From assembly GCF_000004825.1 (NCBI RefSeq), contig NW_008805064.1, positions 2,294,001 through 2,358,000 on the forward strand: a stretch of 64,000 nucleotides of DNA, in the 5' to 3' direction. This stretch comes from Heterostelium album PN500. Taxonomy: Eukaryota; Evosea; Eumycetozoa; Acytosteliales; Acytosteliaceae. Position 1 is the stretch's first letter; every line of letters starts with the position of its first letter. This document shows positions 1-11,910 of the stretch, piece after piece. A model generated the notes under the pieces. It ran no database searches, was not told where the DNA came from, and worked only from the letters and a program-made list of their open reading frames with translations. The position numbers and the translations under genes are program-made.

Positions 1-47
1 GGCGAGCCTCTATTCTATTCGAATTTGGTCTAGCTAACTAATGTTGT

Positions 48-116
48 TGGAATTGTTATTGTTGCTGTTGTTGTTGTTATTGTTATTGTTATTGTTATTG
101 TTATTGTTGATATGCC
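48..116. repeat. GTT/ATT trinucleotide low-complexity tract
   Basis: A run of GTT/ATT triplets just downstream of the first minus-strand gene. It could be the poly-Asn part of an exon reaching in from the left, or untranslated sequence; the window edge prevents a decision. Confidence 0.6.
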
Positions 117-153
117 TTGATAATTTACAATGATGACGATGATAATGTTATTT

Positions 154-926
154 TTATGCCCGATAGTTTGTAGGTTCTAACTCTGAATCTGCTTCGTTGA
201 TATCGAGGTTGATGATTTTGTGATCGTAGTCATCGTACTCTCTAAAGTTGTATGGTTCTTCTTCGATGTCATCGTTGTCATCGACAGGATCATCGTGCAT
301 CGAAATCAACGTGTAAGCAGAGAGAGCTCTGTATTGTCGAGCCGCAATAAAGAATACAACGAGTGAGCCAATCGAGCACAACACCGAGATAACGATGTAA
401 ACAACAGTTATCTCTGGTTTTGCTTTGTGTTTATAGGGTGGAGTGTAAGGATCACCGGATGACGACGACTGCGATGAATCACTATTATTGCCACCACCAT
501 CATTATTACCACCAGCGTTATTACTATTATCATTGTTGTTATTATAGTTATGTGTGTAGGTGAAGGTATTAGAGGCAACAAGCTCAGTCTTAACGTAAGC
601 AGTGACAGGTTTATCGAATTGAAACAACTTGACAACCAACAGGGTGTGGTCATTCTGAATAGTTACTTCCACCAAATCGAAATAAGAGTAACCGTCGTAT
701 CTTACAATCACACTCATCTCGTTGTCATTAGTATAATCAAATTGACCTTCTATATAAGTCAAACCATCTTGATCATATACATTTCTAATAACTAAAGAAT
801 AATCCAAGTTAGTTTAGAATTTTTAAACATATCTATCTATAGATAATAATACTTACAATTACATTGAATAAAATTTAAATTTAAATTTAATAAAACAATT
901 ATAAATACAAAATATTGATTATACAT
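154..926 (-). CDS. Type I membrane protein with signal peptide, function unknown
   Basis: Two exons: 926-857 and 791-154, 235 aa. Exon 1 encodes a hydrophobic signal peptide beginning MYNQYFVFIIVLL and ends at a GTAAGT donor; the acceptor is ...TTCTTTAG at 792, and the phases agree (1+2). The long frame alone has no ATG at its 5' end, which is why the first exon matters. The lumenal part (about residues 24-105) is beta-rich and leads into an Asn/Gly/Ser spacer. One membrane span lies at about 151-172, followed by an acidic cytosolic tail of about 60 residues. I do not recognise the family. The topology suggests a small cell-surface or endomembrane receptor-like protein, but there is no evidence for a ligand. 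Confidence 0.75.
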
Positions 927-1177
927 TTTAACATAACATTTTAAGATTAGAAAAAAAAAAAAAGAGAGTTCCCTCAAAAGAATGAGGCGTTTAATATTAT
1001 TAACCAAGAGTTACTTCTTAAAAATCGGCCACTTGGTTGCTGGGAAAAAAAGAAAAAAAACTTTCCCTGGTATGATTTGTAAATGATTGTTTTAATTTTT
1101 AACTCATAATTTGTTGATATTTATTGTTAAATGAAAAAGCAGAAAGATAAATTTAATAAAATATAAAATAGAGAGTG

Positions 1178-2718
1178 ATGTTAAGATTTTTAAATAAAAG
1201 TAATTATATTACTTCGAGTTTACATAAAAATGTTGTTGTTACTAGAAATACTTTAAATTATTGTACATCAACTGTAACAAACAAGAGTAGTAAAAGTAGT
1301 TGTTTAAATAGTAATAAGAATGATAATAATAATAGTAGTAGTGCTGAGAGTATAAATATTAAATTAGATGAAACAAAGAAATTATTAGAGAAACTAAGAA
1401 ATGAAACGACAACAACAACATCATTGAATAATAACAACAATAGCAATGATATTCTAACAGATACATTTGGAAGAGTACATAGTTATCTAAGAATATCACT
1501 TACGGAACGATGTAATCTTCGTTGTCAGTACTGTATGCCTGAAGAAGGTGTACCATTGCAACCAACCAGCCAACTGCTGACCAACGACGAGATCATCAGA
1601 CTCTCCAAACTCTTTGTTTCATCTGGTGTATCAAAGATTAGATTCACAGGTGGTGAACCATTGGTAATCTATCGATATATATGATCATATTATACATGTA
1701 TTTCATATATATATATATATTAATCTTATTTCTATTAATAGGTTAGAAAAGATGTTGAACCATTGATCGAGGAGATTGGTAAGATCAAAGGATTAAAGAC
1801 GATTGCTATGACAACCAATGGTATTCTACTGAATAGAAAGATCGAGAGATTACATAACGCTGGTTTGAATCTGTTGAATATTAGTCTAGATACATTGGAT
1901 ACCAATAAGTTCACTATAATCACAAGAAGATTGGGTTGGGAAAGAGTAATGGAGTCAATCGAGAAAGCACTGTCACTTAATTTCAATCCCGTAAAGATAA
2001 ATTGTGTTGTAATGAGAGATCTTAATGATTATGAAGTAAGTATTGTATTAATTTAGAATATATATTCATGAATACAAAAAAAAACTAACTAAACTTTACT
2101 ATCATTTAATGTTAAATCAAATTAGATATGTGATTTCGTAGAGATGACAAGAGATAAACCAATTGAAATTAGATTCATTGAGTATATGCCATTCGATGGT
2201 AATCGTTGGAACGACAAGAAATTTGTATCATATAAAGAGATGTTGCAAAGAATCATCAATAAGTTTGGTTCCATCGAGAAATGTGTGGAAGATCATCCCA
2301 ACAATACATCAAAGACCTACCAAGTGCCAGGATTCACCGGTAAAGTTGGTTTTATCACATCGATGAGTGAACATTTTTGTAGTTCTTGTAACAGACTTAG
2401 AATAACTGCCGATGGTAATCTTAAAGTATGTAACAACTTACTATTATAGTATAGTATATCTATCTTTTGCGATTGTAATGAATGTTATCTAACAACCACT
2501 AATACAAATAATAATAATAATTATTATTATTTCATGTATAGGTTTGTTTATTTGGGAATGCAGAGGTATCACTTAGAGACTTTATGAGAGTGGGTGCAAC
2601 CGATGAAGATCTACTAAAGATTATCAATGCTGCTGTACTAAAGAAAAAAGAATCTCATGCCGGTATGTACGAGATTGCAAAGAGCCAAAATAGACCTATG
2701 ATTTTAATTGGTGGATAG
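1178..2718 (+). CDS. MOCS1A: MOCS1A: GTP 3',8-cyclase (MoaA-type radical SAM enzyme)
   Basis: Four exons: 1178-1663, 1742-2035, 2126-2425, 2542-2718; 418 aa. All introns are phase 0 with GT...AG ends. The enzyme converts GTP to 3',8-cyclo-7,8-dihydro-GTP, the first step of molybdenum cofactor synthesis, and in eukaryotes acts in mitochondria. The first ~35 residues are basic and Ser/Thr-rich like a targeting peptide, followed by an Asn-rich linker. The SAM cluster motif CNLRCQYC (C112, C116, C119) and TGGEPL are intact. The second Fe-S cluster ligands are C345, C348 and C362 (CxxC-x13-C). The protein ends in Gly-Gly, the conserved MoaA tail needed for activity. I used the ATG at 1178. The MoaC partner follows 271 bp downstream on the same strand. 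Confidence 0.95.
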
Positions 2719-2989
2719 ACTTTTGGATCGATAATCACACTATCAATAATAAATGTACATATAATATATATAAACTAACAACAAACCAATCTCTACCTAT
2801 TTCTGTATAAAATAATAATAATTATTATTATTTACATTATTTTTAAATTAATTAGTTTATTTACATTTAAAGTTATGGTTAAAGAATATTTTATCATTTA
2901 TTAATACAATTTGTATTACTACAACAAGTAACAAGAGATCCACTTCCACTTCCACTTCTACTTCTACTCTTTTTAATAATGGCAATAAT

Positions 2990-3637
2990 ATGAATATGTT
3001 TGGTTATGTTCTTGCTACTGCTGCTGTTGCTCGTTGTTACTCTACCAAATCAAACAACAACAACAACAATAGCAACAATGGTAATAAAGAGTTCACACAT
3101 ATTGATCAAGTGAAGAGGTTACCTACGATGGTTGATGTATCTGATAAGCTGGTAACAAAGAGAAGTGCAACTGCAAGAGCAGTTATTGAATTCCCAGAGT
3201 TTGTACTTTCACAATTGACTGGCTCCAGTGGTGTTGGTGAAGTAGCTGATGGAGTTGCTGCTGCTGTTAGTAGTAGTCGTGACATTCAATCAAAGAAAGG
3301 ACCAGTCTTTGCAACATCAATCGTTGCCGGTACAATGGCAGTCAAGAACACCAGTAATCTCATTCCATTCTGCCATCCACTGCCAATTGAAAACTGTAAA
3401 TTCAACATTGAAATCATTTCGAAAACCAGTGTGCAAGTAGATTGCACTGTGTCTGTCACACACAAGACTGGTGTCGAGATGGAAGCACTGACCGGTTGTT
3501 CAGTGGCAAGTCTATGCATCTACGACATGTGTAAAGCACTCTCACACGCCATCGTTATCAAAGAGATCAAGTTACTATCTAAAACAGGTGGAAAAAGTGA
3601 TATCTCTCTCGAAATACCAAAAGAGAAAACAAACTAA
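2990..3637 (+). CDS. MOCS1B: MOCS1B: cyclic pyranopterin monophosphate synthase (MoaC)
   Basis: Single exon, 215 aa from the ATG at 2990. It converts the MoaA product to cyclic pyranopterin monophosphate. The MoaC core runs from about residue 43 (PTMVDVSDK) to 210 and contains the family signatures KGPVFATSIVAG, IPFCHPLPI and THKTGVEMEALTG, including the active-site His/Lys/Glu region. The N-terminus (MNMFGYVLATAAVARCYSTK) resembles a mitochondrial presequence, followed by poly-Asn. The frame stays open upstream of the ATG to 2852 without another ATG, and a splice acceptor sits at 2855; this may allow a fused MOCS1A-B product (see findings). It directly follows MOCS1A, so the two steps of the pathway are linked. 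Confidence 0.95.
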   Translation: MNMFGYVLATAAVARCYSTKSNNNNNNSNNGNKEFTHIDQVKRLPTMVDVSDKLVTKRSATARAVIEFPEFVLSQLTGSSGVGEVADGVAAAVSSSRDIQSKKGPVFATSIVAGTMAVKNTSNLIPFCHPLPIENCKFNIEIISKTSVQVDCTVSVTHKTGVEMEALTGCSVASLCIYDMCKALSHAIVIKEIKLLSKTGGKSDISLEIPKEKTN

Positions 3638-3942
3638 TTATTTAATCATTTTCATTGCGCTATCATTATAATTATGTCAACTTTGTTTATGGTTTTTTCT
3701 TTTTTTTTTTTTTTGTAATTAATAATATTACCAACAATGCGAATTCTGTCACATTTTATAATGTTATAAAAGTTACAGTTTAATTAATTAAACCATCAAT
3801 CAATTCATTTAAATATTTTGATATATGTTTAAGAATATTAGAATTTATAATGTTTAAAATGAAATGATTTTTGATCATTCTATATTATATATTATTATCA
3901 TTCATTAGTTAGTTAGTTTATCTATAGATAAATATTTAAACA
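3638..3942. other. Intergenic spacer
   Basis: AT-rich spacer with homopolymer T runs between MOCS1B and the next plus-strand gene; no gene seen. Confidence 0.6.
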
Positions 3943-4944
3943 ATGGCAGAAGGTTTTAGTGAAGTGAATGAAGGTTTTTGTGGAGATATATTCGATATCT
4001 TTGTTTATTTATTTTGTTTAATTGGAGGTGCACTCTATTTCATTGGATATCTATTTTACAAAATAATATTGGTACCTGTAGCTGTTGTAATTGGTGTTAT
4101 TTTAACTGTTTATTTCTTAGTTGGACCACCTTTGTTTGCTTCCCTGACATTATATAGTAAGTGGTGTTAAATAGCTAGCTTTTAAAAACAATTATTAATT
4201 ATTTAATAGATCCAATTATCAGTGTAAATCAACCAGTTGCTTTTTTTGAATTCACCAATTTCACCACAGAACCATCAGGATTCCAAGATTGTACAATCGA
4301 TTACTATGTCAGTCATTTGGTGATTACCTACAATGACTCTAATAACATTCCAACTCTGACTAGCTGTGATTATACTGATGAGACTGTTGTTGACCAACCG
4401 AATTTTCTTAATATGAGTGTTACTCAATGTCAAATCGGTTCTGGGGTTTACAGTTTCTACTTGGTGAGCTACGATGCTAAACAAAAAGGATATGTTCTCC
4501 AAACACTTTTGATAACCATAGCCGTTCTTGGTACTGCCCAGATCCTATTGATGGTTCACCAGCTGTGCACAGACAGGGTACCTACTTCATGTCTCTTGTT
4601 TTTCTGGTTAGCAACGCTCTCACTTGAAGTTACTGTCATTATCTATTCTCAACTTCAATTTAAACAATCATTGGATATGACATATCGTAAGTTTGATATT
4701 AGTATTTCAATATTTATATTTTAAAAATTCTAATATAATTTCTATTTTATTTTTATTAGAATTATTCTTTCAATCTGTTGATGTGGATGTTTTCACAAAA
4801 GGTTTTATCTATGAAATATTCTTGGCTGCACATGAAATAATACCATTATTGTGTATCTTTACATTATTTTGGTCATATGATAACAGATTTAAGAGAAAAT
4901 TGATTGTCATCAGAGAAAAACATGAGTACTCTGAAATAATGTAA
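3943..4944 (+). CDS. Multi-pass membrane protein, unknown
   Basis: Three exons: 3943-4156, 4210-4686, 4760-4944; 291 aa. Both introns have GTAAGT donors and ...TTTAATAG / ...TTATTAG acceptors with matching phase 1. About five hydrophobic helices are predicted by eye. Two or three lie close together at the N-terminus (residues 15-70), then a roughly 90-residue Cys-containing loop with NxT/NxS sites (lumenal by inference), then three more spans to the C-terminus, ending in a basic and acidic cytosolic tail. I do not recognise a family, and no transporter or receptor signature is visible. Confidence 0.8.
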
Positions 4945-5352
4945 TTTGTTCTTATCTGTTAAGTGTGATAACAGTTTTATATCTTCTAATAAATAAAAAT
5001 CCAATACCAATATAATTGCACATTGCCACTTTTAGAACTCAGTTTGAGAAATTAGAATTGATATAAAAAGAATAATAATAAAAAAATTAAGTTTAATATC
5101 AACAACATCAGGTAACACGTTAATCAAAATACATTTACAAAAAAATAAATAGAAATTTTCTCTGTCTGATAAACAAAAATGGCCATCAGAAAAAAAACAT
5201 ATTTTGTTTTGAATTTTATTTATTTATTTTATTTGTTTTAAAATATTTATTTAGAATAATTCAAAACATAAATATTTATATTATATTTAAAATTAAATAA
5301 TAGAAAAAAAGAAATATATATAAAAATAATAGAATAATTAATTTATATAAAA
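4945..5352. other. Intergenic spacer
   Basis: AT-rich, with A-runs; no gene seen. It probably carries the 3' end of the membrane protein gene and the promoter of the 52-aa gene. Confidence 0.6.
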
Positions 5353-5602
5353 ATGATTCAAAATATAGAAAATATTCTTATAGATATTAGAAGAGATAAT
5401 CAAAATTTAGAAGACCAAAGAAGAGCAGATATGGTAAGTGATGTTAAAACTTATTATTTAAAATAGAATTCTCTTCAATGAAGATAATATATACTAACTT
5501 TTTTTTTTAACTTTGTTTATTTAGAGCAAAGAAAATATTTGCAGAATTATTTTTGTTATTATTGCCTTAGGTTCATTGATTGGTGTAATTTCGAAGCAGT
5601 AA
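5353..5602 (+). CDS. Small single-span membrane protein (52 aa)
   Basis: Two exons: 5353-5433 and 5525-5602. Exon 1 encodes 27 residues ending NLEDQRRADM and stops exactly at a GTAAGT donor; the acceptor is ...TTTGTTTATTTAG at 5524, phase 0. Exon 2 encodes a short hydrophobic helix (about residues 32-48, IIFVIIALGSLIGVI) and a stop. The N-terminal half is charged and probably helical. A second gene 0.9 kb downstream has a related first exon with a donor at the same place, which argues that this is real and duplicated. No function can be assigned. Confidence 0.6.
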
Positions 5603-6226
5603 AAAGCAGTACCAATATAAATTATAATAATAATACAAACATTGATCAATATTTTTTTACCTCAGAAAAGGAAACCCTTGTACTTGGATATGTAAATAAA
5701 AATAAGAACTGTTAGAGCAATCAATTCTTTATTTGAGATTCTTTTTATAAAATTTTTATAACAAATTAATATCTTAGTTTGTATTTTCTTCATATATATG
5801 AATGTTTGATAGGAGGTGAGCTCTTTTTTTATTTGTATCGGTAGCTTATAGGGAAATAACCTGTGTTATTTTAACTATAAACATTCAACCCTTAGCTTAG
5901 AGCTTTGGGTACCAAGTGGTTATAAAATCCACCGTTAAATTAGTTTTATTTTGTTTGAAATTAATTGAAAAAATATCCCAATTTGGTACGAGGGAGTTTT
6001 GATTGAAATTTATTTGTAAATGAATATATTTTTATTGTTTTCTATAACAAATTAATTTTTTTATATATCCAAAATTTACAAATTAATAAATTTATCTATA
6101 AATGAATATATTTTTATTGTTTTCTTAAACAAATAAATTTATTTTTTATTTTCTAGAATAATATTATTTATTTAATTTTAATACATTCAATTTCCTTTTT
6201 TTAATACATTATGCTTTTAAAATAAA
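5603..6226. other. Intergenic spacer with a local duplication
   Basis: AT-rich spacer containing two 27-bp identical copies (6017-6043 and 6099-6125), and a short hairpin around 5853-5870. No gene or tRNA recognised. Confidence 0.5.
6017..6125. repeat. Direct repeat, two 27-bp copies 82 bp apart
   Basis: The same 27 bases start at 6017 and 6099 and diverge after that. Probably a small local duplication in non-coding DNA. Confidence 0.7.
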
Positions 6227-6714
6227 ATGAGTGATGCTAGAATTTTAGAGATTCTTGAGGGAATCAGACAAGACCTTCGAGATTTTGAAAATCAAAGAAG
6301 ATTTGATAATGTAAGTTAAATAAATAAAAAACATAATTATTATTAACATAAAAATCTTTGTTATATAAAGACTTTAAAAGGAAGGATATACTTAGTAGGC
6401 TTTTTTTTTAAAAGATATTTTCTCAAAGTAAAAAGATGTTTTTCTGCTTAATAATTGTTTAATATCTAGCTTCACCTTCCAAATACTATCTATAAATCAA
6501 ATAAAATTAAATAAGTAGGATTTGGCTCAATTAAAATTTTAATATTGTTCAATAAATATAAATTATATAGAATATTCAAATAACAGAAACCAATGGATTT
6601 TTCTTGATTTTAATGAACATCTTTTGTGAAACTTTATCTTTGTTTTATTTTGTTAATGGTTATCTTAAATTTTACCACGAATATTATATCAACAAAAAAC
6701 TATTCATATTTTAA
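6227..6714 (+). CDS. Paralogue of the 52-aa membrane protein (putative, 75 aa)
   Basis: Exon 1 is 6227-6310: 28 residues ending DFENQRRFDN, followed at once by GTAAGT. It aligns with the upstream small gene (IL..IR.D....E.QRR.D) and has its donor at the same codon. The best exon 2 is 6571-6714, after an ...AATTATATAG acceptor in phase 0. It stays open for 47 codons and encodes a hydrophobic helix (NGFFLILMNIFCETLSLFYF) and a polar tail. The 260-bp intron is long for this genome and exon 2 does not resemble that of the first copy, so the 3' part is less certain than exon 1. Confidence 0.4.
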
Positions 6715-7059
6715 CAATAACTTTCGGGGGTTACTATTATTAAATCATATTCAATTTTTCAACTATATTTGTTTTATTTCATCAAATTAACACACATAAA
6801 CAAAACTGAATTTTTTAAGTTAAGATTTAAAAAAATAAATTCTGATTGTATTCTACCAATGAAACTTTATATTCTAAATCTACTATAAAAATAATAATAT
6901 AATTTTTTATAAGGGTTGTAAAATTTTCTTGGAAATTGACTTCAGTTTTTCAATTGAGATAATATGATTGACATGTTTTAAAGAATAATAAAAAAAAGAG
7001 AAATACTTAAAACAATTTTTATTTCTATAAAGTTTTTTATTAATATATATTTAAAAGAA
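6715..7059. other. Intergenic spacer
   Basis: AT-rich; no gene seen. Expected to hold the ERCC6 promoter. Confidence 0.6.
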
Positions 7060-10000
7060 ATGAGTGATGAGTTTGTTTTTGATTTAGATAACAATAATGA
7101 AGATAACGATAATCAAAGTCTAGATGATGAAACAACAACAACAACAACGACTACAACAACTACAACTACCAACAACAACAACAATGCTAGTAGTAATAAT
7201 AACAGTTTAAAAGAAGCAAGAAAACAAATACCTACTTCTCTATTTATCAAGAAATCGAAAACCAATAATGGTCAGACGACACTTGGTTTCACACACAAGT
7301 TACGTGAGGAAATCAATTTAGATATTAAAGATAATAATAATAATAATAACGAAAATAATAATAATAACAATAATAATAATAATAAAAGTAATAAGAATAA
7401 TGTAACCGGTCAATCATTTAGTGGTTCTACATTGGATAATCTAACAAAGATGGGTGTATCAACTTTGAATTCAAGACAAGTGGAAACAGATGTCATCGAG
7501 CAGATGGAGAATCAAATGAAGGTTGCAGAGATAAAGGATGTCAATCAGAAACTAAACAATGTTAGAAACGAAATCAAATCGATTCAAGAGTTTCTAGAGA
7601 GAAACACTGATCACATCAAATCTACTACATTCGCACCAAACACTGTCGATGCCAACGATATTTTAAATAGTTTACAAGTTTTAAAAACATTAAAAGTAAC
7701 TATATTAATAATATTATCATGATATTTAATCAAATATTAATGAATTATTCTATACTATATTCTCTTAATATAGGAAAAAAGAATAGAAGAATTGTATATA
7801 GAAGAAACAAAGCTGTTGAATCTTCGAAAGAAGATCGAGGCAAAACAAAAGAAAGAAAAAGAGGCAAAGAAGTATAAACCTGCGAAACAGTTGGATATGA
7901 ATGCTCCAAGTTCGTTGGATAAGGTGTTTGGCTTTGGTGGTGCAAAGAAAGAGACTGAACAAGAACGTCTTATTCGTTTAGGAAAGATTACTCCATTTGC
8001 AAATATGTATGTTGTTTGTGTTTGGTAATTGATTTTAATTTTGTTTATTAAATCTTTATTCTTAATGAATTAATCGTAGGTCTAATAAACAAACAAAGTC
8101 AATACCTATATTCAATGATACAACTCGTCAGAAGAATAGTAAGGTTGCTATAGATTTTGGTTCGAGTGGTCGATTCTCAAAGTCAACGAAAGCACAAGAG
8201 GATACCAGTAAACGGTCGTCAGAGAGAAGCGAGAAGAGAAAGCAGTGGATAAAGAATGCAAACAGACAGAGATCCACTAAATCAACAAAGTTCTACGATG
8301 ATCTCAAGAATGATTTAGATATGGACGAGATATCTTTTGATATTACTGATGATGACGATGACAAAGATGACGAGGATGAACAAGATGAAGTAGAAGCAGG
8401 AGAAGGAGAAGAAAAAGAGGAAGAAATGGTTGATGTAGAAGGAAGAGAAGAAGACGAAGAGAACAATGAAGATGAAAAGGAGAAGAAAATCACTGGCAAA
8501 AAGAGAAAAGGAAAGAGAACTACAACGGTTGAAGTGCATGAAGAACTGTGGAGGGATGATACTAATGAGAGTAACTATCAAGCTCGTCTTTATTCGTGGA
8601 AGAAGGAAAAGCTGAAAAAGCAATTCCTCAAGGCAAAGAAAGAGATGGAGAGACTCAACGGAACATCACGATTGTCAAAGAGAACTGGTGCAAGCAAATC
8701 GACTGGCACTACAAATGATGCCGAGACAACTTCTCTCGATGATATGCTCGACGATGACGAAGTGAAAGAGCCAAACGATGTTGATATCGAGGATGAAGAT
8801 TCATTGCAACAGATCATATCGAGTCAACAGAGCAACAATGATGACAGTGAACCACCAGAGAACGAAGAGATTCGCGCGGAATTCGAAAAGGATTTGGAGC
8901 GACTCGATAAAGAACTGGAGGAGAATGAGATCAACGATGATGAGATCGAAGGTGAAGACTTTGTTATTGATGGTGAATTCAAGGTACCATTTGAAATCTA
9001 TCATCGTTTGTTTGAATATCAAGTTACATGTGTTCGTTGGATGTGGGAACTTCACAGTCAAGAGAGTGGTGGAATCATTGGTGATGAGATGGGTCTTGGT
9101 AAAACGATTCAGATTATATCATTCTTGGCATCGTTACACTATAGTAAGATGTTGTGTGGTCCTGCTCTTATTATTGCTCCTGCAACACTCTTGTCGAATT
9201 GGGTAAAGGAAATTCACAAGTGGTGGCCACCATTCAGAGTGATTTTGTTCCACTCGAGTAACAACACCAAGCAGACACAGAAACAGTTGGTCGAGACCAT
9301 TGCAACCAAAGGTCATATTCTTCTGACAACGTACGAGGGTGTCAGAATCAACCAGGACATCTTACTCAAGCATCACTGGGAGTATGTTATTTTGGATGAG
9401 GGTCACAAGATTAGAAATCCAGATGCCGATATCACCTTGTCTGTCAAACAGTTTCCAACATGTCATCGTATCATTCTCTCTGGTTCACCAATTCAAAACA
9501 AATTGACAGAGCTATGGTCGTTGTTTGATTTCATTTTCCCTGGAAAGCTGGGAACACTACCTATCTTTATGTCTCAATTTTCCGTGCCTATCAATTTGGG
9601 TGGTTATGCCAATGCATCTTCGCTACAAGTACAGACTGCCTACAAGTGCGCTGTGGCTTTGCGTGACTTGATTTCGCCCTACATGCTGCGTCGTGTCAAA
9701 GCTGATGTTCTCCAATCACTTCCATCAAAGAATGAACAAGTTTTGCTGTGTCCGCTTACTCCATTCCAAGAACGATTGTACATGAAATTCTTGTCGTCCA
9801 ACGAGGCAAAAGATGTCATGGATGGAAAGAAGAATCTACTCTACGCAATCGATATCCTGAAGAAGATATGCAATCATCCAGATATCTTGCATAAAGACGA
9901 CGATGATAAAGATAAGCCCGACGACTATGGTAATGTCGAAAGATCGTCAAAGTTGAAGGTAGTCCAGGAGATCCTTCCAATGTGGCAGCAACAAGGTCAT

Positions 10001-11341
10001 AAAGTACTTTTGTTCTGTCAGACCAGACAAATGCTTGACATTGTTGAAGAGTTTATAAAGAACTCTAACTATCAGTATCGTAGAATGGATGGTACTACAT
10101 CGATCAAGGTCAGACAGACACTGGTGGAGGAATTTAACAATGATCCAATACTCTTTATTTTCTTATTGACAACTAAAGTTGGTGGACTTGGTATTAATCT
10201 GACTGGTGCCAACCGTGTCATTTTGTTTGATCCTGACTGGAATCCTTCTACCGATATTCAAGCAAGAGAACGTGTCTATCGTATCGGTCAAAAGAAAACA
10301 GTTACCATCTATCGTTTGATGACGACTGGTACCATCGAGGAGAAGATCTATCATCGTCAAATCTACAAACAGTTCCTCTCGAACAAGATCTTGAAGGATC
10401 CACGTCAGAAGCGTTTCTTCCAATCGAAACACTTTAAGGATCTACTCTCCTATGTCAAAGTCAAGAAAGGTTCAGAGACTGGTGACATCTTCACTGGAAC
10501 CAACTCTGAGATTCTACCAGAGGATTTCCAAGAGAACAAACGTAGAAGATCCAACGAGTCAACCACTGGATCAAAGGTAACCGAAATTCCATTTGAGCAA
10601 CAACAGCAAGAAGATGAAAAGACCTCAGAGGACTCCTATATCCTTAAGCATCTGTTTGAGAAGGAAGGTTTAAAGAGTGCTCTCAAGCATGACTCAATCA
10701 TGGAACAATCGGCACCTGAAGCTGTACTACTTGAGGAAGAGGCAAACAAGATTGCCAAGAAAGCAGTCGAGTTACTAAAGATCTCACGTCAAAAGATTGA
10801 GCAAACCGATCGTTTCTCAACTCCAACATGGACTGGTAGATCAGGTACGTCTGGTGCACCTCAAGCATTACTTAATAGTAATAATAACAACAATAATGAT
10901 AACGATACACCTGCTCAACAACCTCCAAAGAGTAATAGATTTGGAAATAAGAGTAAAGCGATATTCTCACAATCAACTACTTCACCAACTCTTCAACCGA
11001 TTATGCCAATCGTTTCAGACAGTGCAAGCGTTTCAAATACATTGAAGAATGTATCAACCGAGAACAAGTTTCAGAGTTCATCCGCTGACATTCTTTCGAA
11101 TCTCCAACAAGAAGATGTCGATAAGGCATCAGAGTTGTTTGGTGGTATCAAACCGAAAGAGATCATCGAAGGAATCTATGACTTTCTTATGTCAAAAGGT
11201 GGATCATCAGCTACTCAAGATATCATTGACCACTTTAAAATTTCAATTACAGCCGAACAAGCACCACTCTTTAGGAGTTTATTAAAGAGTGTCGCAACTT
11301 TCAGTAAACCTTTGAAACTTTGGTGTATTAATAAACTTTAA
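7060..11341 (+). CDS. ercc6: ERCC6/CSB-type SNF2 ATPase, transcription-coupled repair
   Basis: Three exons: 7060-7695, 7774-8006, 8080-11341; 1376 aa, with phases 0 and 2 agreeing across the introns. CSB/Rad26 remodels stalled RNA polymerase II and recruits nucleotide excision repair. The N-terminus has Thr and Asn runs, a coiled coil, then acidic and Lys-rich stretches. The SNF2 core has GDEMGLGKT (about residue 624), the CSB-type LDEGHKIRNP (DEGH rather than DEAH, about 728), SGSPIQN, and the motif V-VI block ending QARERVYRIGQ. The last ~90 residues (SADILSNLQQ... to LKLWCINKL) match the CSB C-terminal region with its ubiquitin-binding/winged-helix part. This combination separates it from the other two SNF2 genes in the window. 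Confidence 0.95.
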
Positions 11342-11453
11342 TAATTTACGTATTATTGAAATAAAAGATGATTTAAATTTTTATTATCACCTAATGAAGA
11401 AATATGCATCGATGTATGGTTTTACAAAAAATAATAAATAAGTTAAAGTTTGC

Positions 11454-11646
11454 TTAGCTTCTGGGACACTTGCAACGATCTTCCTCTTTGACACCAGACA
11501 AAGCTGATTCAATGTGTTTTCCACAACCTTTAATTTTAATAATACAATGTTAATAATGTTATTTTGCAATTCGCTACAATTACATATTTATTCATACCAG
11601 ACCAGGTTGGTTTGTTACAAGTGTTACAGTTAACTTTATAGCACAT
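11454..11646 (-). CDS. Conserved 40-aa Cys-rich protein (MCYKV family)
   Basis: Two exons: 11646-11598 and 11527-11454. The junction splits a Gly codon, with a GTATGA donor and ...TAAAATTAAAG acceptor. The 40-aa product starts MCYKVNCNTCNKPTWSGCGK and ends EEDRCKCPRS. The arrangement MCYKV-C-x2-C-x-K-x-TW-x-GCG-x-H ... RC-x-C matches a very small protein that I recall as widespread in fungi and other eukaryotes without an assigned function. Six Cys and one His suggest metal binding (inference). It lies between convergent ERCC6 and the divergent VTT gene. Confidence 0.75.
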
Positions 11647-11910
11647 TTTAAATTGATAAGATAGGTAATGGTAGAAAATAATAATAATGTTTGAAAGATT
11701 TTTTTATCCTTTTAAATAAACAAATCAAATTTTTATGAAATTTTAAAAAAATTTTAAAAAATTAAATTTAACAAACAGAACAATGTCGTTTGGAAAAAAA
11801 TCGTGATTCCTTTTTCGTTTGGTATTCATAGAATGCAAAGAAAATGAAATGGAATGTCAGTTATTACGTAAATTTTGTTTTGTTTCTACTTTATAATTAA
11901 TTTTATTGAT

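Noticed and set aside
5820-5940. Possible tRNA-like or class I RNA folding around TTATAGGG...CCAAGTGG
   Set aside because: No GGTTCRANNCC-type B box, no acceptor-stem pairing and no recognised upstream element.
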